Translations under genes and position numbers: made by a program | Shown here: piece after piece, positions 15,969 through 24,787 of the stretch | Position numbering within the stretch: the first letter of the stretch is position 1 | How the letters are laid out: each line of letters opens with the position of its first letter | Notes under the pieces: generated by a model | Seen by the model: the letters and a program-made list of their open reading frames with translations, nothing else | Told to the model about the DNA's origin: nothing | Databases searched by the model: none | Assembly (NCBI GenBank): GCA_041287365.1 | Contig: JBEULL010000033.1 | Span: 127,215-191,214 of the forward strand | DNA: 64,000 nucleotides | Origin: JAQVIJ01 sp041287365 | GTDB lineage: Bacteria > Desulfobacterota > Dissulfuribacteria > Dissulfuribacterales > DYLC01 | Reading direction: 5' to 3'

Positions 15969-18900
15969 TTACTGTGTCACAACGCACGCCCCGCCGTATG
16001 CCACATAGCGATTCATGATCTCTACGGCATCGGTGAGATTGACCACACCATTGTTGTCCACGTCCGCCACCTTGGCCTCGTCATCCTGCAGGCTATAGAG
16101 ATTCAGGAAGTAATAGAATGTCCACAGGGCATCCTGAGGCGTCAAAAGCCCACTGCCATCCACATCGCCTGGGCAGACCAGCTTGAAATTACCCGCTGTA
16201 AGCGGCACACCGGCTATATCATCCACTGCATTGGATGGAGTTACACTGGCTATTGTGCCTGGCGCTGCGTTGCGATTGATAGAAAAACGCAAGTATATCA
16301 ATGTTTTGGTTGCACCTGGCTCGATAACCTTGTCTGTAGCCTCCGCATGACCCGCTATGCGCACACGGCCGCTGGACACCTGCTGCCCTGTAACGGTCCA
16401 GCCTGAGAGGTCACTGGGTGTGCTTACCCCTGTAAAGACCAATATCTGCGGATCAAAGGTAACATCCATACCCCATGCATCTATGGCCACGCTGGGCACA
16501 CCACTTATCTCGATGGGCACGGTCACAGTTGATCCCGCCTTGCCTATGCGATTCACCACAGAAACACCTGTGGGCCGCACGCGAACAGTGATACTGCCAC
16601 TTCCCACATTGCCGTCGTTGTCGGTAACCTGCACGGTAAAGGTGAAGAGATCCGACACCTGAGGCGCAGTCCAGCCCACAGATTGAGCAGTTGGTGGCGC
16701 TGGGTTAAAGGTGCCAGTATCCGTTCCACTGCGCGGCACCACAGACCAGGAATAGAGATATGGGGCTGTTCCACCGCTGACCGATGCCCCCAAAGTGATA
16801 GAGCCGCCCAAAGGCACCACGGATGCGCTGGCCGTAGGCGTGACTGTCACGGTCTGGGCACCGGTAAATGAGAGCTTCAAAAGGCCGACTTCTCCTTTGT
16901 AGCCATTGTCCGTGCCCATTTGCAAGACCTCACCCACCACAACCATGCTGTTCGTCCCGTACTTGGCTGCTATGCCGATGGCCTGCCCTGTCACGCCATA
17001 AGTGGTCCCAGCCAGCGGAGTGGCCGGATTGGAAACATTTACCACTGCCACACGAGAGGTCTGGCCCAAGACTGTATCGTTTGTGGAAGACAGCACAAGA
17101 TAATACTTGGAGTTGGCGGTATCGCCCACGAACGCCAGGTTGTTCACCTCTGTCTCGGCAGTATATGTCCCAACCACAGCAGCGGAGGACGGCGTACTCA
17201 CATCCACTATCACGATCTTGTTTCCTGAAGTGGCAGTCTGCACCAGCACATAGGCATAATATGCCGAACCCTGCTGGCCGATCACCACTTTTTTGGCATA
17301 GCCACTCAGAGTCGCACCAGTGATTTGAGCAGCCGTAGTGGGATTGGACCAATTGCTGAAACTTGCATCACCTGTATCCAGTATCAAGAGCCCCTGATCT
17401 CCATAGGCCACATGCACAAAGGAACTGGCTGTGCGTTTGTCGATGGCAATACCCTCGGCCACACCTGCGCCCTGCATGGCCAAAGAACGGTTCAACGTAA
17501 ATTTGTTGGCTGTCGTAATGCCATAATCCATCAAAAGCACGCCGGCATCTCCATCGGCCACAGCCACCTTAAATTGACCAGCAGCAGTCTGAGAGGCATC
17601 CACTCCACGGGCAATACCTGGAGTATTGTAGGCCTCGATGTTGGCTGATGTCTCGTCATACAAAAATGCACCACCCACGGCAGTCAACTGCATCTTTTTG
17701 ATGCCTGCAGGACCAGATGCCACAAAGACATGAACGGTAGTCGATGTGCCCGAATCCGCTGCTGCATACAGATCATAAGGTGTGCCAGCCAGGTTGGTCC
17801 CTGTACCTTCGGCAGAATAGATACTGTCCCAGGCCAGGTCAAAGCCGTATTTACCACCTTGGGCATCGGCCTCCTTCTGAGGCACCAGCTTCCATGGAGT
17901 TCCACTGGTATCGACCTGATAGAGTTTGAGGCCACCGGCCTGATCCAGCACCACGGCATAGTCGTTTGTGCCATTGTTGACGATGCGAGTGGCAACAGCT
18001 GCTACGGACTCGTCCCACTGGTAATTGAGTTTAAGTTCAGGCGCTGTGTTCATGGTAGTGCCGCCTATATCCTTGAAGCCACCGCCGCCATCCGCCACAT
18101 AGATATTGCCAATGGTAGTAGCACTGACCGTGCCTGCAAATCCAAACACCTTTTCCGTGGTGCCTGTAGTATCCAGGGCAGCAACATAGCTCAGAGTCAG
18201 GGTATCAGGAGAGGCTGAAGCACTACCTCCGCTCTTGAACACATAGAGCCCGCCTGTGCCACCTGCCACAGCCAGCCAGCCAGCCCTTCCACCAGCAGTG
18301 CCTGCATCATTAAATGCCACGCCATAGGAATCCAGATTTGGGACCTCACCCTGCGTGAGATTGCCCTTGTCTTCCAGGCTATAGGATGTGCCGGAATTGT
18401 CCAGCTCAAAACCATGAATACCGTTGTTAGTGGCAATGAAGATGAGGACCTCGGTATTGGCTTCTGTGGTATCCACCGCTGCATTGGCATATACCGTCAC
18501 ATCCCGTGCAGTGCCGTCAAAGGTGCCCTGGGCCGCATCTGAGAATGAATCAGTTGGGCTGGTACCTCCGATATTGGCTGTATTGATGGCCTTCACCACG
18601 ATGTTATCAGGCCCAACTATAAACAACAGATCAGCCGCTGTTCCGGTCACATTGGCATTCACTGCCGTGATGGCATTGGGGGCAAAGCTCGTCCGCAAAA
18701 TATCGAAGGCAGGAAGCCCTGTATTGGTGTCAAAGGCATCACTTGAATTATCAAAGGCGATGAGAAACACGGCTCCACCTACAGCACCCTGCTCGCGAGC
18801 GCTGACGGCAAGATAGGTCTTTGTGGGACCAGCTGTAGAATCCTTGACTATAACCAGGTCTGTTGGCTCATACTGCTTCATGTTGTCGGCCGGATCATAT

Positions 18901-19376
18901 ATTCTGACATATTTAGGGTCAGAAAGTGAGCCTGTCGTGCTCAGCGAGTATTTTATGAGGTACCCGCCTGAAAGTGCAAAGACCGTATCATATTCAATAT
19001 CAGGCGATGCACCAGCATCGTCCGCCACCACACGTGTGACAAACAGAGGCACCTCCTCCGTGCCCATGGTCACGCTGGTTTTGCGGTCTATGATGCCATA
19101 GGTAGGGGTGGTGCTGTCGTAATTAAATGTCACAAGCCCTCCCTCTCCCATGGCCAAAATCAGCTCCGCTCCTCCGGCAGCAGTCACCCCTTTCACGCCG
19201 TCATACACATAACTTTGCAGGTTGTTATACTCAGGTAAGGTGGCAGTGGTGACCTGATCCTTTGGGGTTTCATAGAGCTGAGAGAGCGTAGCAGCAGACC
19301 AAGCATTGCCGTTCAAGAGAGACAGCAGAAACAGTAGCAACACCCCTGACAAAATGCTCGAAAATTTCTTTTTCAT
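15969..19376 (-). CDS. Large secreted repeat protein with PKD-like, cohesin and dockerin modules
   Basis: Exported protein of 1,135 residues. Signal peptide at 1-28 (MKKKFSSILSGVLLLFLLSL, then NAWSA). Residues 30 to about 830 are β-strand-rich repeats of the LVIVD/β-propeller kind (for example VAVADGDAGVLLMDYG, VHVAYGDQGLLILDTG). A PKD/Ig-like module lies at about 840-930 (PYLYSWSVVP, FTFTVQVTDNDG). A cohesin-like module lies at about 935-1060 (GSTVTVPIEIS, AWGMDVTFDPQILVF). A C-terminal type I dockerin has two calcium-loop repeats, GDVDGSGLLTPQDAL and ADVDNNGVVNLTDAV. Transcribed with the 247-residue cohesin-like gene 23 bp upstream. No catalytic glycosidase is visible, so a surface scaffold or adhesin role is more likely than polysaccharide breakdown. 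Confidence 0.85.
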   Translation of the reverse strand: MKKKFSSILSGVLLLFLLSLLNGNAWSAATLSQLYETPKDQVTTATLPEYNNLQSYVYDGVKGVTAAGGAELILAMGEGGLVTFNYDSTTPTYGIIDRKTSVTMGTEEVPLFVTRVVADDAGASPDIEYDTVFALSGGYLIKYSLSTTGSLSDPKYVRIYDPADNMKQYEPTDLVIVKDSTAGPTKTYLAVSAREQGAVGGAVFLIAFDNSSDAFDTNTGLPAFDILRTSFAPNAITAVNANVTGTAADLLFIVGPDNIVVKAINTANIGGTSPTDSFSDAAQGTFDGTARDVTVYANAAVDTTEANTEVLIFIATNNGIHGFELDNSGTSYSLEDKGNLTQGEVPNLDSYGVAFNDAGTAGGRAGWLAVAGGTGGLYVFKSGGSASASPDTLTLSYVAALDTTGTTEKVFGFAGTVSATTIGNIYVADGGGGFKDIGGTTMNTAPELKLNYQWDESVAAVATRIVNNGTNDYAVVLDQAGGLKLYQVDTSGTPWKLVPQKEADAQGGKYGFDLAWDSIYSAEGTGTNLAGTPYDLYAAADSGTSTTVHVFVASGPAGIKKMQLTAVGGAFLYDETSANIEAYNTPGIARGVDASQTAAGQFKVAVADGDAGVLLMDYGITTANKFTLNRSLAMQGAGVAEGIAIDKRTASSFVHVAYGDQGLLILDTGDASFSNWSNPTTAAQITGATLSGYAKKVVIGQQGSAYYAYVLVQTATSGNKIVIVDVSTPSSAAVVGTYTAETEVNNLAFVGDTANSKYYLVLSSTNDTVLGQTSRVAVVNVSNPATPLAGTTYGVTGQAIGIAAKYGTNSMVVVGEVLQMGTDNGYKGEVGLLKLSFTGAQTVTVTPTASASVVPLGGSITLGASVSGGTAPYLYSWSVVPRSGTDTGTFNPAPPTAQSVGWTAPQVSDLFTFTVQVTDNDGNVGSGSITVRVRPTGVSVVNRIGKAGSTVTVPIEISGVPSVAIDAWGMDVTFDPQILVFTGVSTPSDLSGWTVTGQQVSSGRVRIAGHAEATDKVIEPGATKTLIYLRFSINRNAAPGTIASVTPSNAVDDIAGVPLTAGNFKLVCPGDVDGSGLLTPQDALWTFYYFLNLYSLQDDEAKVADVDNNGVVNLTDAVEIMNRYVAYGGACVVTQ

Positions 19377-19399
19377 AATCGCCTCCTAAACGATCAGTA

Positions 19400-20143
19400 T
19401 TACTGAACCACCACCGTAGTTGACAGTCTGATTTCATTTTGACCATATCTCATAACAGCAGTTAATGGATAACTTCCAGGCGGAAGAGAGATGCTTGGAA
19501 ACACCAGATAGGCCGTCCCCCAGATGAATTCGTAGTACCACTGAGACAGAGAAACTATGGGCGCCAAAATATCGACGCCATCATATTCAAGGGAAAGCCC
19601 TGTAAGCTGTTCCACATGAGGCACCACCCAGAAGAGATTTCCATTTCCCACATTCGGCACACTCCAGAAAACCGGCGCATTCAGCTGCTGATGGCCGTAT
19701 GCCCATGCCCTGTTGGGATTCACCCCTGCCAGAATGTCCGTGAGATCAGTTGGGTTAAAGGCAAAGAGATAAGGCCCCATACCCAGCACTCGAAAACGCA
19801 TGGGCACAGTCAGCATGGCGGCAGCAGGGTTCATGGACATCACACCAACCCGTATCTGAGCGCCCGACGGCATGGCAGTATTCATAGCATCGGCAGTGGA
19901 ATCCGCTTCCATAAACTGCAGCCGATCCGCCGAATATGTGAGACCAAAGCCTGCCGATCCAACGGGATTACCGCCATTGGAAATAATTACCTCCAACGAC
20001 AAGGTATTGCCGCTTACGTTCATATTGCCGATATTTATGCTTGCAGCAATGGAAGCGGCAGGCAAGGAAAGGCAAAGAGGCAAAAACAACAGCCATGACA
20101 GCCCATAACGACGAAGCCTTATGACCACCTGACTCAAAGACAT
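19400..20143 (-). CDS. Secreted cohesin-domain-like protein
   Basis: Exported protein of 247 residues. The ATG at 20143 is chosen because AGGGGGC lies 4 bp upstream; an earlier ATG at 20167 has no such site. A positively charged N-terminus precedes the signal peptide core (SWLLFLPLCLSLPAASIAAS). Residues about 35-135 look like a cohesin-type β-sandwich (LSLEVIISNGGNPVGSAGFGLTYSADRLQF, then VPMRFRVLGMG). The remaining part has aromatic-rich β-strands and ends with NEIRLSTTVVVQ. It lies 23 bp before the large dockerin-bearing gene, so the two products may bind each other outside the cell. The binding itself is inference. Confidence 0.7.
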   Translation of the reverse strand: MSLSQVVIRLRRYGLSWLLFLPLCLSLPAASIAASINIGNMNVSGNTLSLEVIISNGGNPVGSAGFGLTYSADRLQFMEADSTADAMNTAMPSGAQIRVGVMSMNPAAAMLTVPMRFRVLGMGPYLFAFNPTDLTDILAGVNPNRAWAYGHQQLNAPVFWSVPNVGNGNLFWVVPHVEQLTGLSLEYDGVDILAPIVSLSQWYYEFIWGTAYLVFPSISLPPGSYPLTAVMRYGQNEIRLSTTVVVQ

Positions 20144-20276
20144 AATGCCCCCTTTTTCTAAAATCACTCCGACAAAAAGATTGTTTTGATGTTTTTATCG
20201 ACAGCTTATTTAATTGTCTTAAGGAAAGCAAAAAAGATGCCAGAGAATACAGGAACGATTTGCCGCCTATCGTGTG

Positions 20277-21182
20277 TTACCAGTCCCCTGATGCACCACC
20301 ACCGCCAAAACCGCCACCACCGCCGGAAAAACCGTCTCCTCCTCCACCTGAAAAACCACCGCCGCCAAAACCGCCTGAATAGAAACCACCCCCAATGCCC
20401 CTGCCGCCCATGGCCATGCCCATGAACAGGGCTATTATGCCGATGATTACGGCCCAGATAAGGGAAGAGAGTATGAACCAGGTCAAGGCCGCCGCTATCA
20501 AAAAGGTAAATGCCCCGCCTAAAAACCTGCCGAATATGAGGCGCAAAAACACACTGCCTGCTATGGCGCTGAAGAATACGGTGATGAAGAGTATGGGAAG
20601 CGCACCAGAACCACTGGTGCCGCTCCTTTTGGCCTTAAGTATAGTGAGAGGAGGAAGGGGCTCACCGGACACAACCTTGATGATGGCGCTTATACCCGCA
20701 TCTATACCGCCATAGAAGTCTCCGCGTTTGAAAAAAGGTGTGATCACCTCGCTTATGATGCGCTTTGCTACGGCATCAGGCAGGGCCCCTTCCAGGCCGT
20801 AACCCACCTCTATGCGCATCTTTCTGTCGTCTTTGGCTACAAGCAACAACACACCGTCATCCACGCCCTTTCTCCCCAGCTTCCACACATCCACCACACG
20901 AATGGAATACTGTTCTATGGTCTCAGGCTGGGTTGTCGAAACCATGAGAACGGCTATCTGCGCCCCCTTTTCCCCTTCAAAGGCGGCAAGTTTTGCCTCT
21001 AACGCCGATCTCTGGGCAGGGGTCAATGTGCCGGTGAGGTCCATCACGCGAGCAGTGAGCGCTGGCACAGGCTGCTCGGCAAGACAGACATTCACTCGGC
21101 ACATTAGACAGGCTGCAATGCCCAGAAATACGACAAACAGCCTAAACTGACGCATTGCAAGGGCTGAAAATAAAAATGTCAT
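20277..21182 (-). CDS. TPM-domain membrane protein with glycine-rich tail
   Basis: Protein of 301 residues of the YgcG/TPM family. A signal peptide lies at about 10-34. The TPM domain covers about 42-165 (VMDLTGTLTPAQRSALEAKL, DDGVLLLVAKDDRKMRIEVGYGLEG). Two or three membrane helices follow at about 195-255. The C-terminus is a Gly/Ser/Phe-rich low-complexity tail ending GGGASGDW. It starts 4 bp after the lemA stop, and LemA plus TPM is a conserved pair across bacteria, probably acting together in the envelope; the biochemical role of the pair is not established. The exact start is unsure: neither ATG (21182, 21155) has a clear ribosome site. Confidence 0.85.
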   Translation of the reverse strand: MTFLFSALAMRQFRLFVVFLGIAACLMCRVNVCLAEQPVPALTARVMDLTGTLTPAQRSALEAKLAAFEGEKGAQIAVLMVSTTQPETIEQYSIRVVDVWKLGRKGVDDGVLLLVAKDDRKMRIEVGYGLEGALPDAVAKRIISEVITPFFKRGDFYGGIDAGISAIIKVVSGEPLPPLTILKAKRSGTSGSGALPILFITVFFSAIAGSVFLRLIFGRFLGGAFTFLIAAALTWFILSSLIWAVIIGIIALFMGMAMGGRGIGGGFYSGGFGGGGFSGGGGDGFSGGGGGFGGGGASGDW

Positions 21183-21186
21183 GTCA

Positions 21187-21795
21187 TCACTGTTTGGGAC
21201 CGAAATCCACCTTCGGTGCCTTTGCTATGTCCTTCTCGTTTTCCACCTCGAAATTGGGTTTGGTGGTATGGCCAAAGAACTTGGCAGTGAGATTGCTCGG
21301 GAAAGAACGAATGGTGACATTATAGGCCTCCACTGCCTTGATATAGCGGTTGCGGGCAACGGTGATGCGGTTTTCAGTGCCTTCAAGCTGGGCCTGAAGG
21401 TCCCTGAACACACCATCCGCCTTGAGCTGGGGATAATTCTCCGCCACCACCAGAAGGCGGGACAAGGCCGAGGACATCTCTTTTTGAGCGGCCTGAAACT
21501 TCTTGAAGGCTTCAGGATCGTTCAGAAGCGCCTCGTTGGCCTGAATGCTGCCAACTTTGGATCTGGCCTCAGTGACCTTGGTCAGCACATCCTTTTCGTG
21601 TTCCGCGTAACCCTTCACCACATTTACCAGATTGGGCACCAGGTCAGCCCTGCGCTGATACTGATTCAGCACCTCCGACCAGGCGGCCTTTACCGCCTCA
21701 TCCTGCTGCTGAATGGTGTTGTAGCCGCAGCCCGAGAGTTGCACTATCAGCAACATCACGAAAAACACACCCAAAGACTTCTTCAGAAAAGGCAT
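21187..21795 (-). CDS. lemA: LemA family lipoprotein
   Basis: Protein of 202 residues. The ATG at 21795 is preferred over 21840 because AGGAGG sits 5 bp upstream and it puts a lipoprotein signal at the start: hydrophobic core SLGVFFVMLLIVQ then lipobox LSGC. The LemA core is clear: YNTIQQQDEAVKAAWSEVLNQYQRRADLVPNLVN, then long amphipathic helices (VLTKVTEARSKVG, LSRLLVVAENYPQL) and VARNRYIKAVEAYN. Anchored to the membrane from the periplasmic side. First gene of the lemA-TPM pair. Confidence 0.92.
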   Translation of the reverse strand: MPFLKKSLGVFFVMLLIVQLSGCGYNTIQQQDEAVKAAWSEVLNQYQRRADLVPNLVNVVKGYAEHEKDVLTKVTEARSKVGSIQANEALLNDPEAFKKFQAAQKEMSSALSRLLVVAENYPQLKADGVFRDLQAQLEGTENRITVARNRYIKAVEAYNVTIRSFPSNLTAKFFGHTTKPNFEVENEKDIAKAPKVDFGPKQ

Positions 21796-21878
21796 AGCGT
21801 CCTCCTTTATTTTGAATAAAAAAATTGTATGATAAAACACTAATAATCGCAGGGTATATTGTCAATGAATTTGAAATA

Positions 21879-22151
21879 TTATCTGCGTATTTCAAACCCC
21901 GTCAAACCTTGATTCAAGTCCTCTTCTGTAACATCGATCTTCGTGACACGTGCGAGAGGCGGCCCATTCCTACACCACTCGACAAAGGCATTCACATCCT
22001 TTTCGGACCCCTGGGCCAGGGCCTCCACTCTGCCATCCGGCAGATTGCGCACCCAACCACTTAAGCCAAGCCGTCTGCCTTCATCATACGCACTGGCCCT
22101 GTAAAACACGCCCTGTACTCGTCCTGATATCAACAGATGAACACATTTCAT
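21879..22151 (-). CDS. acyP: Acylphosphatase
   Basis: Small enzyme (91 residues) hydrolysing carboxyl-phosphate bonds such as acetyl phosphate and carbamoyl phosphate. The family signatures are complete: GRVQGVFYRASA with the catalytic Arg near residue 19, and GWVRNLPDGRVEALAQG with the catalytic Asn. The ATG at 22151 is chosen for AGGGGGT 7 bp upstream and because it gives the normal family length. It is on the same strand as nrdJ, 136 bp downstream of it, with no obvious functional link. Confidence 0.93.
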   Translation of the reverse strand: MKCVHLLISGRVQGVFYRASAYDEGRRLGLSGWVRNLPDGRVEALAQGSEKDVNAFVEWCRNGPPLARVTKIDVTEEDLNQGLTGFEIRR

Positions 22152-22287
22152 ACAATACCCCCTGAATGAAGCCATTGAAAAAATATCTGAATGGAACAAC
22201 CATAAGGATTGCCATTATAAAACCACTCTGTGACAACTCGAAGGGACTTGCGATTCCTCAAGGCTGCGATGTATTTGAATATCGAGA

Positions 22288-24552
22288 TTAACTGCAACGG
22301 GAAAAACCGCATGACCTGCATACCATGCACCCGCTTTCAGGCTCCATGGTGGCACCGCACTCAGGACACAATTTCATATCATCCATTTTACGCTGCACAT
22401 CCACCTGAGCCGCCGAGGCCAAGACACGAGCCATGGCATCAGGGCATGAAAGTATCTGCTGCCCTTCCTGCCAGATGGGAGAGGGGCACCTTATGCCTGC
22501 CAACTGCTTCACTATGGCCTGCGTACTGATGCCGGAACGCAAGGCCAAAGAGATGAGGCGGCTCTCCGCCTCGATCTGACACGCAGCACAACCTCCAGCC
22601 TTACCCATCTGGGCAAAGACCTCACATAAATCCTTATCGTCTCGATTGACCGTGACATAAAGGTATCCACAGCCTGTTCTCACACGCTCCGTCACGCCGG
22701 TGGTGCGTACAGGCCTGGGCCTTGGTACGATCTTGCCGTTAGAGACATAAGGCTGTTCCTCCACAGGCTGCGGCTGCGATACCGGCTGAACCTGAGTCTG
22801 CTTCGCCTCGTCTTTTCCGTCCTTCTTGAGATTCAGCACCTGAACAGGCCTGCTACCGTAACGATAAATGGTGATACCCTTTAGGCCCTGATGCCAAGCC
22901 AAAGAATATGCCCGTCTAATGGCGTCCTTTGTGGCATTTTCCGGAAAATTAATGGTCTTTGAAACCGCATTGTCCGTATGCCTTTGAAATGCGGCCTGAA
23001 TGGCTATGTGGTCATCGGGAGAAACGTCCATAGATGTCACGAAGATCCGTTTGATCTCCTCGGGTATCTCCTGAAATCCCTGAATGGAACCGGCCTGGGC
23101 TATGCGCTCCAACAGCTCCTCCGAATAGATACCTGCCCTTTGAACAGCCTTCAGAAAGAGGGGATGGGCCTCTGCCAGTTCCGTACCGTCCAGGACACGT
23201 TTGATATAACTGACGGCGAAAAGGGGCTCTATGCCGCTGGAGGCGCCGGCTATCATGCTGATGGTGCCGGTAGGTGCGATGGTAGTGGTGGTGGCGTTTC
23301 GCATGAACGGAGTCTCCGGCCTGTCGTAGATACTGCCCTTATAGGCAGGGAAATTCCCCCGTTTTTGTGCCAATTCCGCGGATTTCAATTTGGATTCCCT
23401 GTTAATGAAAGACATCACCTCCTCGGCTACAAGTATGGCGCCGTCTGAATTATACGGTATGCTCAATGATATGAGCATATCCGCAAATCCCATGATGCCC
23501 AAGCCAATCTTACGGGTCTGCAAGGTTTTTTCACGAATCTGAGGTAACGGAAAACGATTGGCGTCGATGACGTTGTCCAGAAAATGCACTGCCTTGCGCA
23601 CGGTTTCTCTCAGCCTGTCGTAATCGATTTCTCCGTCTTTTACGAATTTGGCCAGATTGATGGAACCAAGGTTACAGGATTCATAAGGCAGAAGCGGCTG
23701 CTCGCCGCATGGGTTGGTACTATCGATCTCACCCAGGTGAGGCGTGGGATTGGAACGATTTATGCGATCCAGAAAAACTATGCCCGGTTCACCGTTGCTC
23801 CAGGCCGACTCCACGATGAGATCAAAGATATGCTTTGCGGAGACCCGTCTGACCTCTTCACCGGTTCGAGGATTCTTGAGGCCATAGTCATCCCCTCGTT
23901 CCACCGCCCACATGAACTCCTCGGTTAGCGCCACAGATATATTGAAATTATTGAGCCTATCGGTTTTGGTCTTGCAGGTAATAAATTTTTCGATATCAGG
24001 GTGATCCACTCGCAGAATGCCCATGTTAGCCCCGCGCCTTGTGCCACCCTGTTTGATGGTCTCCGTAGCCACATCGAAGATGGTCATAAATGAGATAGGC
24101 CCACTGGCCACGCCGTGAGTGGTTTTTACAGGATCACCTTCCGGTCTTATGCGGGAAAAGGAAAAGCCGGTACCGCCGCCGCTTTTGTGTATCATGGCAG
24201 TATGTTTGATCGTTTCAAAGATACTCTCTATGGCGTCCTCCACCGGAAGCACGAAACACGCGGATAACTGCCCCAGCTCTCGGCCTGCATTCATGAGGGT
24301 GGGCGAATTGGGCAGAAAACGCATACTGGCCATCTCCTCGTAAAATATATCGGCTATACTCGAAATATCAGCGGACTTATCGTAGAGCGAGTCGGATATG
24401 GCCACGGCATGGGCAACCCGATGAAACATGTCTTCCGGTGTCTCGATTACCTTGCCGTTTTCATCCTTGCGCAGATAACGCTTTGCCAGCACGACCAGGG
24501 CGTTTTGAGTGAGGGGCAGATTGGTCTTGGGGAGCTGCATCTTCTTTTCCAT
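22288..24552 (-). CDS. nrdJ: Adenosylcobalamin-dependent ribonucleoside-diphosphate reductase (class II)
   Basis: Reduces ribonucleotides to deoxyribonucleotides with coenzyme B12 as radical source, working with or without oxygen. Protein of 754 residues from the ATG at 24552 (CGGAG 6 bp upstream). The (αβ)10-barrel is recognised by FLPNSPTLMNAG, LSACFVLPVEDA (first redox Cys), NPCGEQPLLPYESCNLGSINL (active-site Cys region) and APTGTISMIAG. After a Gln/Pro-rich linker there is a TSCPD-type domain (VFAQMGKAGGCAACQIEAESRLISLALRSG). A C-terminal zinc ribbon follows, CPECGATMEPESGCMVCRSCG. Paired NrdR boxes lie upstream. It requires B12 synthesis or uptake encoded elsewhere. Confidence 0.95.
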   Translation of the reverse strand: MEKKMQLPKTNLPLTQNALVVLAKRYLRKDENGKVIETPEDMFHRVAHAVAISDSLYDKSADISSIADIFYEEMASMRFLPNSPTLMNAGRELGQLSACFVLPVEDAIESIFETIKHTAMIHKSGGGTGFSFSRIRPEGDPVKTTHGVASGPISFMTIFDVATETIKQGGTRRGANMGILRVDHPDIEKFITCKTKTDRLNNFNISVALTEEFMWAVERGDDYGLKNPRTGEEVRRVSAKHIFDLIVESAWSNGEPGIVFLDRINRSNPTPHLGEIDSTNPCGEQPLLPYESCNLGSINLAKFVKDGEIDYDRLRETVRKAVHFLDNVIDANRFPLPQIREKTLQTRKIGLGIMGFADMLISLSIPYNSDGAILVAEEVMSFINRESKLKSAELAQKRGNFPAYKGSIYDRPETPFMRNATTTTIAPTGTISMIAGASSGIEPLFAVSYIKRVLDGTELAEAHPLFLKAVQRAGIYSEELLERIAQAGSIQGFQEIPEEIKRIFVTSMDVSPDDHIAIQAAFQRHTDNAVSKTINFPENATKDAIRRAYSLAWHQGLKGITIYRYGSRPVQVLNLKKDGKDEAKQTQVQPVSQPQPVEEQPYVSNGKIVPRPRPVRTTGVTERVRTGCGYLYVTVNRDDKDLCEVFAQMGKAGGCAACQIEAESRLISLALRSGISTQAIVKQLAGIRCPSPIWQEGQQILSCPDAMARVLASAAQVDVQRKMDDMKLCPECGATMEPESGCMVCRSCGFSRCS

Positions 24553-24633
24553 AAATTCTCCGTTTTTCCTCCTTAAATTATGTTGTTGAACAGGATCGGA
24601 TTCCAAGCCTGTTTATGGGCATTATATTACAAA

Positions 24634-24680
24634 ATACTACATCTTGTGGTGTCAAGCAAAAATTATAGCCGATATTGTGT
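24634..24680 (-). promoter_or_regulatory. Pair of NrdR boxes upstream of nrdJ
   Basis: Box 1 at 24634-24649 (ATACTACATCTTGTGG) and box 2 at 24665-24680 (ATAGCCGATATTGTGT) each resemble the NrdR consensus ACACWATATWTTGTGT. Their starts are 31 bp apart, the in-phase spacing usual for NrdR pairs. They lie about 80-130 bp before the nrdJ start. NrdR represses reductase genes when dATP is high. The same region separates nrdJ from the divergent cysS. Confidence 0.65.
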
Positions 24681-24787
24681 CTCTCTAATCAAAAGTCTTC
24701 TGGTTGTCAAGCCAAAAACAGCACTTGACCACAGCCCTTGCTTCAGAATATAAAAACAGGGTATTCATTGAAAACGGAGGCATTCCT

